64,000 nt of DNA from Pseudomonas fluorescens (GCF_040448305.1 NZ_CP148752.1:868001-932000), one strand, 5' to 3'. Positions 16,496 to 25,018 are shown, counted from the stretch's first letter. Program-made: numbers and translations. Notes: a model not told the origin generated them from the letters alone.

Positions 16496-17212
16496 TCAAG
16501 GCATCAGCACTTCAATCGAACCATCCGCGGTCATGCTGACCTGGCTGGTGCCGGCCTCGACATCCGGCGTCACCGGTGCGCTGTCCATGGCGGCGGCTTT
16601 CATCATCATCGGCGCGCGCAGGTAAGGCTGTGGATAACCGTTGCTGTTGAGGTTCAGGTTGACGATTTTGTAGCTCTTGCCGCCCAGAGCATCAGTCGCA
16701 AGCTGGGCGCGGGCCTTGAAGGCGGTCACGGCGTCCTTGAGTAGGGCGTCTTCGCTGGCCTTGCGGGTCGGGGTGGCGATGGCGAAGTCCATGCCGCCCA
16801 TTTTCAGGTCGGTGAGCAGTTCGCCGGTCAGCTTCGACAGCGCGGCGAAGTCCGAGCTTTCCAGGCGCAATTCGGCGCGCTCGCGCCAGCCGGTGATTTT
16901 CTGGCCCTTGGTGTCGTAGATCGGGTAGCTGTTGCGGCTGCCCTGGCGCAGGGTGATGTCCTTGACTTGCTTGGCCCGGGCCAGCGCCTTGTTCATGGTG
17001 GTGCTGACGTCGGCGGCGAGTTTAGCCGGGTCGCTGTTCTGTTCTTCGGTGTAGAGGGTCACGATCATCAGGTCGCGGGCCACTTCCTGACTGACTTCGG
17101 CGCGCAGGGAAATCTGGTTGTAATGCAGCTCGTCGGCGGCCATGGCCGGTAGGCTGGCGACGGTGCCAACGCCCAGGGCGAGGAGGGCGGCGCTGCGGCG
17201 GAATGTGTGCAT
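16496..17212 (-). CDS. Periplasmic SIMPL-domain (DUF541) protein
   Basis: The 238-aa protein has a signal peptide (MHTFRRSAALLALG to AMA) and a SIMPL/DUF541 domain covering most of the mature part. Typical features are the YNQISLRAEVSQEV start, the middle YDTKGQKITGWRER, and the AVTAFKARAQLATDALG helix. Family members occur in the periplasm or outer membrane and are linked to oxidative-stress tolerance in E. coli (YggE), but no enzymatic role is established. It is monocistronic, with a good terminator downstream. Its place beside roxSR is shared with P. aeruginosa. Confidence 0.88.
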   Translation of the reverse strand: MHTFRRSAALLALGVGTVASLPAMAADELHYNQISLRAEVSQEVARDLMIVTLYTEEQNSDPAKLAADVSTTMNKALARAKQVKDITLRQGSRNSYPIYDTKGQKITGWRERAELRLESSDFAALSKLTGELLTDLKMGGMDFAIATPTRKASEDALLKDAVTAFKARAQLATDALGGKSYKIVNLNLNSNGYPQPYLRAPMMMKAAAMDSAPVTPDVEAGTSQVSMTADGSIEVLMP

Positions 17213-17518
17213 GAAGGCTCCTTGAAAGGTGCGCAGGGGTATGGTCCGGGCCTGCGTGAAACCATCAGACTCTAGCTTTTATGCTCCGGTTCGCACAGTT
17301 ACAACTTCTATACAGATCGCCACAGCTTCTTGTAGAAGCGAGCTTGCTCGCGAGAAACCCGAATGCGCGACGGGGTGTCAGGATACCTGCGTCATCGTTG
17401 GCGACCATCGCGAGCAAGCTCGCTCCTACGTGTGGCCGTTTGCCGCACTTTTGCCTGTCAGCCCCCGCGCTTGGTTATACTCCCTGCGATCCGCCTGGAG
17501 CGCTCATCAGGAGAGCTC
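17213..17518. other. Divergent intergenic region between the SIMPL gene and roxS
   Basis: The 306-nt region holds one REP pair (17331-17430). The roxS ribosome-binding site (CAGGAGAG) ends 7 nt before its ATG. The promoters of both flanking genes must be here, but I cannot place them with confidence. Confidence 0.5.
17331..17430. repeat. REP pair (REPIN), inverted
   Basis: The left unit TGTAGAAGCGAGCTTGCTCGCG has one change (GAAGC for GGAGC). The right unit is CATCGCGAGCAAGCTCGCTCC. The spacer contains a CGTCATCGTTGGCGACCA stretch also seen in related forms in the 2538 and 24916 pairs. Confidence 0.88.
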
Positions 17519-18781
17519 ATGCTCGCCCCCGTTCAAATCACTTCCGCCACTCGCCAGAACCTCTGGCGGCTGACGTTCATCCGCACGTTGGTGCTGGCCG
17601 CCCAGGCCGGTTCCGTTGGCCTGGCCTACTGGCTCGAATTGCTGCCACTGCCCTGGTTTCAACTGGCGGCGACGCTCGCATGTTCAATGCTGCTGTGCGT
17701 GTTCACGGCGATTCGCCTGCGCACCTCGTGGCCGGTGACCGAGCTCGAATACGCCGTGCAACTGGCCTGTGACCTGTTTATCCACAGTGCCTTGCTGTAT
17801 TTCTCCGGCGGCTCGACCAACCCCTTCGTCTCTTATTACCTGGTGCCGCTGACCATTGCCGCCGTGACGTTGCCATGGCGTTATTCGGTGATCCTGTCGG
17901 GTATCGCGCTGACGATGTACACGCTGTTGCTGGCGCAGTTCTACCCGCTGCAAACCTTCCCGATCGCTCGTGAAAACCTGCAGGTGTACGGGATGTGGTT
18001 GAGCTTCGCCCTTGCCGCCGCAGTGATCACCTTCTTCGCCGCGCGCATGGCCGAAGAGCTGCGTCGCCAGGAAGAGTTGCGCGCCATTCGTCGCGAAGAA
18101 GGCCTGCGCGATGAGCAACTGCTGGCCGTCGCCACCCAGGCCGCCGGTGCGGCCCATGAGCTGGGCACGCCGCTGGCAACCATGAGTGTGCTACTCAAGG
18201 AAATGCGTCAGGACCACCATGATCCGATGTTGCAGGACGACCTGAGCGTGCTGCAGGATCAGGTCAAGCTGTGCAAGCAAACCTTGCAGCAACTGGTGCG
18301 CGCCGCCGAGGCCAATCGTCGGTTGGCGGTGGAGATGCAGGACGTCACCGATTGGCTCGATGAAGCCCTCAATCGCTGGCACCTGATGCGCCCGGAAGCC
18401 AGTTATCGCTTCCAGCGCCTCGGCCAGGGCCCGGTCCCCCGCATGGCGCCGCCGCCGGATCTGACCCAGGCTTTGCTGAACCTGTTGAACAACGCTGCCG
18501 ATGCCTGCCCCGAAGGGCTGCAAGTGACGCTGGACTGGGATTGGGAAAACCTCACCATCAGCATCCGTGACCATGGCGCCGGTGTGCCGCTGGCCATCGC
18601 CGAGCAAATCGGCAAGCCGTTTTTTACCACCAAGGGCAAAGGCTTCGGCCTGGGCCTGTTTTTGAGCAAGGCCAGCGTGACACGCGCCGGCGGCTCAGTG
18701 AAACTCTACAGTCATGAGGAAGGTGGCACGCTCACCGAGCTGCGCCTGCCCCGTGTCGCCCGAGGAGACGAACATGAGTGA
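17519..18781 (+). CDS. roxS: Redox sensor histidine kinase RoxS (RegB/PrrB family)
   Basis: The 420-aa membrane kinase senses the redox or respiratory state and controls terminal oxidase genes with RoxR. It has six hydrophobic segments over residues 20-180 and the quinone-associated motif GGSTNPF near residue 98. The RegB-type H box HELGTPL has its histidine at residue 213. N, G1 (DHGAGVP) and G2 (GKGFGLGLF) boxes follow in the ATPase domain. The ATG follows CAGGAGAG. The gene ends inside roxR by an 8-nt overlap, so kinase and regulator are co-translated. Confidence 0.93.
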   Translation: MLAPVQITSATRQNLWRLTFIRTLVLAAQAGSVGLAYWLELLPLPWFQLAATLACSMLLCVFTAIRLRTSWPVTELEYAVQLACDLFIHSALLYFSGGSTNPFVSYYLVPLTIAAVTLPWRYSVILSGIALTMYTLLLAQFYPLQTFPIARENLQVYGMWLSFALAAAVITFFAARMAEELRRQEELRAIRREEGLRDEQLLAVATQAAGAAHELGTPLATMSVLLKEMRQDHHDPMLQDDLSVLQDQVKLCKQTLQQLVRAAEANRRLAVEMQDVTDWLDEALNRWHLMRPEASYRFQRLGQGPVPRMAPPPDLTQALLNLLNNAADACPEGLQVTLDWDWENLTISIRDHGAGVPLAIAEQIGKPFFTTKGKGFGLGLFLSKASVTRAGGSVKLYSHEEGGTLTELRLPRVARGDEHE

Positions 18782-19334
18782 AGAGATCCAAGTCGAAGGC
18801 GAAGAACTGCCGCATTTGTTGCTGGTCGATGACGACGCCACATTCACCCGCGTTATGGCCCGCGCCATGGCTCGCCGCGGTTTTCGCGTCAGCACTGCCG
18901 GTTCCGCCGAGGAAGGCCTGGAGCTGGCCAAGGCCGATCTGCCGGATTACGCCGCCCTGGACCTGAAGATGGACGGCGACTCCGGCCTGGTGCTGCTGCC
19001 CAAGTTGCTGGAAATGGACCCGGAAATGCGCGTGGTGATCCTCACCGGCTATTCGAGCATCGCCACCGCCGTCGAGGCGATCAAGCGCGGTGCCTGCAAC
19101 TACCTGTGCAAACCGGCGGACGCCGACGACGTGTTGGCGGCGCTGCTTTCCGAACACGCCGACCTCGACAGCCTGGTGCCGGAAAACCCGATGTCCGTGG
19201 ACCGCCTGCAGTGGGAGCACATCCAGCGCGTGCTGACCGAGCACGAAGGCAACATCTCCGCCACGGCCCGTGCCCTGGGCATGCACCGCCGCACCCTGCA
19301 GCGCAAACTGCAGAAGCGTCCCGTTCGCCGCTGA
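18774..19334 (+). CDS. roxR: Redox response regulator RoxR (RegA/ActR family)
   Basis: The 186-aa regulator has an N-terminal receiver domain with acidic pair DDD at residues 19-21, phosphoacceptor Asp63 (ALDLKMDGD) and Lys in the YLCKPA motif. A short linker leads to a C-terminal Fis-type helix-turn-helix (GNISATARALGMHRRTLQRKL), the RegA/ActR/PrrA architecture. It overlaps roxS by 8 nt. The family regulates cytochrome oxidases, cyanide-insensitive respiration and related redox genes. The stop is followed by a 26-bp palindrome that may be its terminator. Confidence 0.93.
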   Translation: MSEEIQVEGEELPHLLLVDDDATFTRVMARAMARRGFRVSTAGSAEEGLELAKADLPDYAALDLKMDGDSGLVLLPKLLEMDPEMRVVILTGYSSIATAVEAIKRGACNYLCKPADADDVLAALLSEHADLDSLVPENPMSVDRLQWEHIQRVLTEHEGNISATARALGMHRRTLQRKLQKRPVRR

Positions 19335-19374
19335 ACCTGCGCCGAACGAATGCAGGCCGTATCTCGCGATAAAT

Positions 19375-19400
19375 CGAACCGATCATCTATGATCGGTTCG
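19375..19400. terminator. 26-bp perfect palindrome between roxR and the SbmA-like gene
   Basis: CGAACCGATCAT (19375-19386) and ATGATCGGTTCG (19389-19400) are perfect arms separated by two bases. A T-rich stretch (TGTGTGTTCTTTTC) follows, which favours termination of roxSR. It also lies only 32 nt before the next ATG, so it could be an operator for that gene. Confidence 0.5.
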
Positions 19401-19431
19401 TGTGTGTTCTTTTCTCTATCGAGCCTTATCC

Positions 19432-21159
19432 ATGAATCAGAACGCTGAGTATTCCGCGGTCAACGACGCCGTGCGCGGGCAGTTTTTTCGCAAAGTGTGG
19501 GCGATGATCACGCCTTACTGGCGTAGTGAAGAGAAGGTCAAGGCCTGGACACTGTTGATCGCGGTGATTGCGCTGTCGCTGATCAGCGTGGGGATCTCGG
19601 TGTGGTTCAACACCTGGTACAAGGACTTCTACAACGCCCTGCAAAAGAAGGACGAGGCCGCGTTCTGGCAACTGATCCTGTACTTCTGCGCGATTGCGGC
19701 GGTGGCGATCATCGGCGCGGTGTACCGACTGTACCTGACGCAGATGCTGACGATCCGCTGGCGAGCATGGCTCACCGAAAAGCATTTCACCCGCTGGCTG
19801 GGTGACAAAAACTACTACCAGCTGGAGCAGGGCGGTTACACCGATAACCCTGACCAGCGGATTTCCGAAGACCTCAACAGCTTCACCTCCAACACCCTTG
19901 AGCTGGGTATCGGGCTGCTGCGCAATATCGTCAGCCTGGTGTCGTTCTCGATCATTCTGTGGGGGGTGTCGGGCAGCATTGAAGTATTCGGCATCACCAT
20001 TCCCGGCTACATGTTCTGGTGCGTACTGGTTTACGCAGTGGTCGGCAGTTGGTTGACGCATTTGATCGGTCGTCGCCTGATCGGCCTGAACAACCAGCAA
20101 CAACGCTTCGAAGCCGACCTGCGTTTCTCCATGGTGCGAATTCGCGAGAATGCCGAAAGCATCGCGTTGTACAACGGCGAGCCGAACGAAAATCGTCGGT
20201 TGAGCAGCCGCTTCGGGATGGTCTGGCATAACTTCTGGGACATCATGAAAGTGTCCAAGCGCCTGACGTTCTTCACCGCCGGTTACAGTCAGGCCGCCAT
20301 CATCTTCCCCTTCATGGTTGCCGCGCCGCGTTACCTTTCCGGCAAGATCGAACTGGGCGAACTGATGCAAATCAGCTCGGCATTCGGCAATGTGCAGGAA
20401 AGCTTCAGCTGGTTTATCAGTGCGTACCAGAGCCTCGCTTCCTGGCGCGCCACCTGCGATCGTCTGCTGAGTTTCCATCAGGCCATGCGTGACAACGAAG
20501 AGCGTGCGCCGGCCATCGACGTACAGAATTCGGGCTCGATGCTGAAGGTGCACAACCTCGGCCTCGACCTGGCTGAAGGTCGTCACCTGCTGACCAACGC
20601 CGACATGACCGTGAAGGAGGGCGAGCGTGTGATGCTCAGCGGTCGTTCCGGCAGCGGCAAGTCGACCCTGCTGCGGGCGATGGGACATCTGTGGCCGACC
20701 GGCCACGGCAGTATTCGCCTGCCATCGGCGCGCTACCTGTTCCTGCCGCAAAAACCGTATTTGCCGATTGGCACCCTGCGTGATGTCCTGAGTTATCCAC
20801 AGCCGGGCGATACCTATCCGAACGAGCGCTACGCGCAGGTGCTGGAAACCTGCCGCTTGCCGCACCTGATTGCCCGTCTCGACGAAGCCAACCACTGGCA
20901 GCGCATGTTGTCGCCGGGTGAGCAGCAGCGCCTGGCCTTTGCCCGTGCGCTGCTTTATGCACCGCAATGGCTGTACATGGACGAAGCCACCTCGGCGATG
21001 GACGAAGAAGACGAGGCCACGCTGTATCAGGCGCTGATCGATGAGTTGCCGGGGCTGAGCATCGTCAGCGTCGGCCATCGCAGCAGCCTGAAGCGCTTCC
21101 ATCCGCGGCACATTCGTATCGAGAATGGCCATCTTGTGGACCAGGCTGTGACCGCCTGA
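19432..21159 (+). CDS. ABC transporter, fused permease-ATPase (SbmA/BacA-like, YddA family)
   Basis: This 575-aa half-transporter has an N-terminal membrane domain of about six helices in the first 340 residues (start FFRKVWAMITPYW). The ATPase follows, with Walker A SGRSGSGKST, signature LSPGEQQR and Walker B WLYMDEATSAMD. The membrane domain is of the SbmA/BacA and ABC-D type, whose members import peptide antibiotics or cobalamin or act as exporters; the fused ATPase matches YddA. Substrate is unknown. The ATG at 19432 was preferred to an upstream in-frame codon that would fall in the palindromic spacer. Confidence 0.82.
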   Translation: MNQNAEYSAVNDAVRGQFFRKVWAMITPYWRSEEKVKAWTLLIAVIALSLISVGISVWFNTWYKDFYNALQKKDEAAFWQLILYFCAIAAVAIIGAVYRLYLTQMLTIRWRAWLTEKHFTRWLGDKNYYQLEQGGYTDNPDQRISEDLNSFTSNTLELGIGLLRNIVSLVSFSIILWGVSGSIEVFGITIPGYMFWCVLVYAVVGSWLTHLIGRRLIGLNNQQQRFEADLRFSMVRIRENAESIALYNGEPNENRRLSSRFGMVWHNFWDIMKVSKRLTFFTAGYSQAAIIFPFMVAAPRYLSGKIELGELMQISSAFGNVQESFSWFISAYQSLASWRATCDRLLSFHQAMRDNEERAPAIDVQNSGSMLKVHNLGLDLAEGRHLLTNADMTVKEGERVMLSGRSGSGKSTLLRAMGHLWPTGHGSIRLPSARYLFLPQKPYLPIGTLRDVLSYPQPGDTYPNERYAQVLETCRLPHLIARLDEANHWQRMLSPGEQQRLAFARALLYAPQWLYMDEATSAMDEEDEATLYQALIDELPGLSIVSVGHRSSLKRFHPRHIRIENGHLVDQAVTA

Positions 21160-21172
21160 AGACCTTGGATCC

Positions 21173-21262
21173 CTGTGGGAGCGAGCCTGCTCGCGATGCG
21201 GAGTGTCAGACATTTAAATATTGAATGTCGTACCGCTATCGCGAGCAGGCTCGCTCCTACAA
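21173..21262. repeat. REP pair (REPIN), inverted
   Basis: The left unit is CTGTGGGAGCGAGCCTGCTC and the right GAGCAGGCTCGCTCCTAC. The pair sits between the SbmA-like gene and the GntR-type regulator gene, very close to the latter's start region. Confidence 0.9.
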
Positions 21263-21332
21263 GGTGATCGTACAACTGCGTTGCGCTATGATGCGCTTTC
21301 AGCCGCCGAATTTTTCGAGACAGATGTTCACC

Positions 21333-22082
21333 ATGGAAAACCCGAACGACGCACCACGCCTCCCACGCAAGCGCCGCAGCCTCGCTCAGGAACTGGTGAC
21401 GGTGCTGTCCGAGCAGATCCGCGACGGTCATCTCAAGCGTGGCGACAAGTTGCCCACCGAGTCGGCCATCATGGATGCCCATGGTGTCAGCCGCACGGTG
21501 GTGCGCGAGGCGATTTCCCGTTTGCAGGCGGCAGGGCAAGTGGAAACCCGCCACGGTATCGGTACCTTCGTGCTCGACACGCCGAGCCCGAGCGGTTTCC
21601 GTATCGACCCGGCGACTGTGGTGACCCTGCGGGATGTGCTGGCGATCCTGGAGCTGCGCATCAGCCTGGAAGTGGAGTCCGCCGGGCTGGCGGCGCAACG
21701 TCGCAGTCCGGAACAGTTGGCCAACATGCGCGCTGCCCTCGATGCGTTGAATGAAAGCGCCGCTCACGCCAGTGACGCCGTGGCTTCGGACTTCGCCTTC
21801 CACCTTGAAATCGCGCTGTCCACCGGCAACCGCTATTTCACCGACATCATGACCCACCTGGGCACCAGCATCATTCCACGCACACGGCTGAACTCCGCGC
21901 GCCTGGCTCATGACGACCAGCAGCACTACATGAGTCGCCTGGGTCGTGAGCATGAGGAAATCTACGACGCCATTGCCCGTCAGGATTCCGATGCGGCGCG
22001 GGCCGCCATGCGTTTGCACCTGACCAACAGCCGTGAGCGGTTGCGTCATGCCCATGAAGAGGCTGAGGCGCAGCGCGGGTAA
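21333..22082 (+). CDS. GntR-type transcriptional regulator, FadR subfamily (likely galactarate/glucarate regulator)
   Basis: The 249-aa protein has an N-terminal winged helix (residues 10-75, with GDKLPTESAIMDAHGVSRTVVREAISRLQ split over the recognition region) and a C-terminal all-helical FCD ligand domain. Metal-binding-type His and Asp residues are visible in that domain. It precedes a galactarate/glucarate catabolic cluster in the same orientation. A FadR-subfamily regulator named GguR is known for these sugars in Proteobacteria, so this is the inferred role. The start is uncertain between 21324 and 21333, since neither has a strong ribosome-binding site. Its likely target is the palindrome at 22404-22427. 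Confidence 0.82.
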   Translation: MENPNDAPRLPRKRRSLAQELVTVLSEQIRDGHLKRGDKLPTESAIMDAHGVSRTVVREAISRLQAAGQVETRHGIGTFVLDTPSPSGFRIDPATVVTLRDVLAILELRISLEVESAGLAAQRRSPEQLANMRAALDALNESAAHASDAVASDFAFHLEIALSTGNRYFTDIMTHLGTSIIPRTRLNSARLAHDDQQHYMSRLGREHEEIYDAIARQDSDAARAAMRLHLTNSRERLRHAHEEAEAQRG

Positions 22083-22118
22083 GTAATCTGTCCGTGTCAT
22101 TCATCGTCTGAACTACCG

Positions 22119-22216
22119 CTATCGCGAGCAGGCTCGCTCCCACAGTGTCTTGTGTCGATCACAAAATTGAGATCATGCACCAGCCCCCTGTGGGAGCGAG
22201 CCTGCTCGCGATAGGG
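22119..22216. repeat. REP pair (REPIN), opposite arrangement
   Basis: Here the unit order is reversed relative to most copies: CTATCGCGAGCAGGCTCGCTC first, then CTGTGGGAGCGAGCCTGCTC. The complementary arms therefore face outward. The spacer is not conserved. Confidence 0.9.
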
Positions 22217-22387
22217 CCATAAGCCATAAAACAAAACCCGTATTTATCCCAAATCTTCCGACAACGTATCTCTCAAGCAACCGTTTATCACGGCGCTCGC
22301 AACTCTCCTCCCTCTGCTGAACCCCTCTAAAACTTTGGTCTTAGCCTTTTTTGTCGAACAATTTTCCTCTGTGGCGATGAAATGCAG

Positions 22388-22415
22388 TTGACGGTTGTAT
22401 TTTAAGTTGTACGAT
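22388..22415 (+). promoter_or_regulatory. Candidate sigma-70 promoter of the kdgD catabolic genes
   Basis: TTGACG (22388-22393) and TACGAT (22410-22415) are spaced by 16 nt. The -10 lies within the palindromic operator, about 75 nt ahead of kdgD. Confidence 0.55.
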
Positions 22416-22427
22416 GACCTACAACTT
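22404..22427. promoter_or_regulatory. 24-bp palindromic operator at kdgD
   Basis: AAGTTGTA and TACAACTT form perfect 8-bp arms around an 8-bp centre. TTGTA/TACAA half-sites are typical of FadR-subfamily GntR repressors. It covers the -10 box and the expected transcription start, so binding should block initiation. The encoded FadR-type protein at 21333 is the natural candidate to bind it. Confidence 0.7.
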
Positions 22428-22488
22428 CAGCGCTGGCTGAATGGTTTTCTCACATACACACAACCTCGCAATCCAGGGTGTTCGAATA

Positions 22489-23400
22489 ATGAATCCACAA
22501 GAACTGAAGTCCATCCTCTCTTCCGGTCTGCTGTCTTTCCCGGTTACCGATTTCAATGCGCAGGGCGACTTCAACCGCGCTGGCTATATCAAGCGTCTGG
22601 AATGGCTGGCCCCATACGGCGCCTCGGCGCTGTTCGCCGCGGGCGGCACCGGTGAGTTCTTCTCTCTGGCGGCCAGCGAATATTCGGAAATCATCAAGAC
22701 TGCGGTCGACACCTGCGCCACCAGCGTGCCAATCCTGGCCGGTGTGGGCGGTTCGACCCGCCAGGCCATCGAATACGCTCAGGAAGCCGAGCGTCTGGGC
22801 GCCAAGGGCCTGTTGCTGCTGCCGCACTACCTGACCGAAGCCAGCCAGGACGGCGTTGCCGCCCACGTTGAGGCTGTGTGCAAATCGGTCAACATCGGCG
22901 TGGTGGTCTACAACCGTAACGTCTGCCGCCTGACCGCGCCGCTGCTGGAACGTCTGGCCGAGCGCTGCCCGAACCTGATCGGCTACAAGGATGGCCTGGG
23001 TGATATCGAGTTGATGGTGTCGATCCGTCGCCGCCTCGGTGATCGCTTCAGCTACCTGGGTGGCTTGCCGACCGCCGAAGTCTACGCCGCGGCCTACAAG
23101 GCGCTGGGCGTACCGGTCTACTCCTCGGCGGTGTTCAACTTCATTCCGAAAACCGCGATGGACTTCTACCACGCGATCGCTCGTGAAGATCACGCCACCG
23201 TCGGCAAGATCATCGACGACTTCTTCCTGCCGTACCTGGACATCCGTAACCGCAAGGCCGGCTATGCCGTGAGCATCGTCAAGGCCGGGGCAAAAATTGC
23301 CGGCTACGACGCAGGTCCTGTGCGTGCACCGCTGACCGACCTGACCGGCGAAGAGTACGAAATGCTCGCCGCGCTGATCGACAAGCAGGGCGCCCAGTAA
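22489..23400 (+). CDS. kdgD: 5-dehydro-4-deoxyglucarate dehydratase
   Basis: The 303-aa cytosolic enzyme removes water and CO2 from 5-keto-4-deoxyglucarate to give 2-oxoglutarate semialdehyde. It is a member of the dihydrodipicolinate synthase barrel family: GGTGEFFSL binds the carboxylate, VVYNRN carries the catalytic Tyr, and Lys167 in LIGYKDG is the Schiff-base lysine. It is the first gene after the operator and feeds its product to the dehydrogenase encoded next. The ATG at 22489 has an AGGG site at good distance. A terminator-like hairpin follows its stop. Confidence 0.95.
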   Translation: MNPQELKSILSSGLLSFPVTDFNAQGDFNRAGYIKRLEWLAPYGASALFAAGGTGEFFSLAASEYSEIIKTAVDTCATSVPILAGVGGSTRQAIEYAQEAERLGAKGLLLLPHYLTEASQDGVAAHVEAVCKSVNIGVVVYNRNVCRLTAPLLERLAERCPNLIGYKDGLGDIELMVSIRRRLGDRFSYLGGLPTAEVYAAAYKALGVPVYSSAVFNFIPKTAMDFYHAIAREDHATVGKIIDDFFLPYLDIRNRKAGYAVSIVKAGAKIAGYDAGPVRAPLTDLTGEEYEMLAALIDKQGAQ

Positions 23401-23416
23401 CACCCGATAAACCAGG

Positions 23417-23441
23417 GCCGCTGAGCAATCAGCGGCTTTTT
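23417..23441 (+). terminator. Intrinsic terminator inside the galactarate gene cluster
   Basis: GCCGCTGA (23417-23424) pairs perfectly with TCAGCGGC (23429-23436) around a GCAA tetraloop and is followed by five Ts. It lies between kdgD and the next gene, only 18 nt before that start, and should reduce downstream transcription. Confidence 0.85.
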
Positions 23442-23459
23442 GCGTGAGGAGAGATTTCT

Positions 23460-24905
23460 GTGGCTGATTCAAAGCGTTTCGATAACTACATCAACGGTGA
23501 ATGGGTTGCCGGTGGCGACTATTCGACCAACATCAACCCGTCCGAACTGAGCGACGCCATCGGCGACTACGCCAAGGCTGACCTGGCTCAGGTCCACGCC
23601 GCCATCGACGCCGCCCGTGCTGCGTTCCCGGCCTGGTCCACTTCCGGCATTCAGGCGCGTCACGATTCCCTGGACAAAGTCGGTACTGAAATCCTCGCCC
23701 GTCGCGAAGAACTCGGCACCCTGCTGGCCCGGGAAGAGGGCAAGACCCTGCCTGAAGCCATCGGCGAAGTGACCCGCGCCGGCAATATCTTCAAGTTCTT
23801 CGCCGGTGAATGCTTGCGCCTGTCCGGCGACTACCTGCCGTCGGTGCGTCCGGGCGTCAACGTTGAAGTCACTCGCGAAGCCTTGGGCGTGGTCGGTCTG
23901 ATCACCCCGTGGAACTTCCCGATCGCCATCCCGGCATGGAAAATCGCCCCGGCCCTGGCCTACGGCAACTGCGTCGTGCTGAAACCCGCGGACCTGGTTC
24001 CGGGTTGCGCCTGGGCCTTGGCCGAAATCATCTCCCGCGCAGGCTTCCCGGCCGGTGTGTTCAACCTGGTGATGGGCAGCGGTCGCGTGGTTGGCGATGC
24101 GCTGGTCCACAGCCCGAAAGTCGATGGCATCAGCTTCACAGGTTCCGTGGGCGTGGGTCGTCAGATCGCCGTCAGCTGCGTATCGCGCCAGGCCAAGGTC
24201 CAGTTGGAAATGGGTGGCAAGAACCCGCAGATCATTCTTGACGACGCCGACCTCAAGCAAGCAGTCGAGTTGTCGGTACAGAGCGCGTTCTACTCCACTG
24301 GCCAGCGTTGCACCGCTTCCAGCCGCTTTATCGTCACCGCTGGCATCCACGACCGGTTCGTCGAAGCCATGGCCGAGCGCATGAAGTCGATCAAGGTCGG
24401 TCACGCGCTGAAAGCCGGCACCGACATTGGTCCGGTGGTTTCCCAGGCCCAGCTTGAACAGGACATGAAGTACATCGACATCGGCCAGTCCGAAGGTGCG
24501 CGTCTGGTCAGCGGCGGTGGTCTGGTGACGTGCGACACCGAGGGCTACTTCCTCGCGCCAACCCTGTTTGCCGACAGCGAAGCTTCGATGCGCATCAGCC
24601 AGGAAGAGATCTTCGGCCCGGTGGCCAACATCGTCCGCGTCGCCGATTACGAAGCCGCGCTGGCCATGGCCAACGACACCGAGTTCGGGCTGTCGGCGGG
24701 CATCGCTACCACGTCCTTGAAGTACGCCAACCACTTCAAGCGCCACTCCCAGGCCGGGATGGTGATGGTCAACCTGCCGACCGCCGGTGTGGATTACCAC
24801 GTTCCGTTCGGTGGGCGTAAAGGTTCATCCTATGGATCACGTGAGCAAGGTCGCTATGCGCAAGAGTTCTACACGGTCGTGAAGACCTCTTACATCGGTT
24901 CGTAA
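23460..24905 (+). CDS. 2,5-dioxovalerate (alpha-ketoglutaric semialdehyde) dehydrogenase
   Basis: This 481-aa aldehyde dehydrogenase starts with GTG (MADSKRFDNYINGEW), preceded by a strong TGAGGAGAG site. Family motifs are clear: TPWNFP, GSGRVVGD, FTGSVGVG, the catalytic Glu in LEMGGKNP and the catalytic Cys in GQRCTASS. In this cluster it would oxidise the KdgD product, 2-oxoglutarate semialdehyde, to 2-oxoglutarate for the TCA cycle using NAD(P)+. The substrate is inferred from context; the family is certain. Confidence 0.9.
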   Translation: MADSKRFDNYINGEWVAGGDYSTNINPSELSDAIGDYAKADLAQVHAAIDAARAAFPAWSTSGIQARHDSLDKVGTEILARREELGTLLAREEGKTLPEAIGEVTRAGNIFKFFAGECLRLSGDYLPSVRPGVNVEVTREALGVVGLITPWNFPIAIPAWKIAPALAYGNCVVLKPADLVPGCAWALAEIISRAGFPAGVFNLVMGSGRVVGDALVHSPKVDGISFTGSVGVGRQIAVSCVSRQAKVQLEMGGKNPQIILDDADLKQAVELSVQSAFYSTGQRCTASSRFIVTAGIHDRFVEAMAERMKSIKVGHALKAGTDIGPVVSQAQLEQDMKYIDIGQSEGARLVSGGGLVTCDTEGYFLAPTLFADSEASMRISQEEIFGPVANIVRVADYEAALAMANDTEFGLSAGIATTSLKYANHFKRHSQAGMVMVNLPTAGVDYHVPFGGRKGSSYGSREQGRYAQEFYTVVKTSYIGS

Positions 24906-24915
24906 CGCAACATCC

Positions 24916-25018
24916 CTGTAGGAGCGAGCCTTGCTCGCGATGGTCTTGAGGTCGCGGCGGTAAACCTGATGCCCCGCGTCATCGTTGACCACCATCGCGA
25001 GCAGGCTCGCTCCTACAG
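24916..25018. repeat. REP pair (REPIN), inverted
   Basis: The left unit CTGTAGGAGCGAGCCTTGCTCG has one inserted base in its loop. The right unit is the standard CATCGCGAGCAGGCTCGC. The pair lies between two cotranscribed genes of the galactarate cluster, so it may also act as an mRNA-end stabiliser. Confidence 0.88.

Larger units (their letters stand above)
22083..22488. other. Intergenic region between the regulator and kdgD
   Basis: The 406-nt region holds a REP pair (22119-22216) and then an AT-richer stretch with the kdgD promoter and operator (22388-22427). A short leader with an AGGG ribosome-binding site follows, 10 nt before the kdgD ATG. No other gene is seen. Confidence 0.6.
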
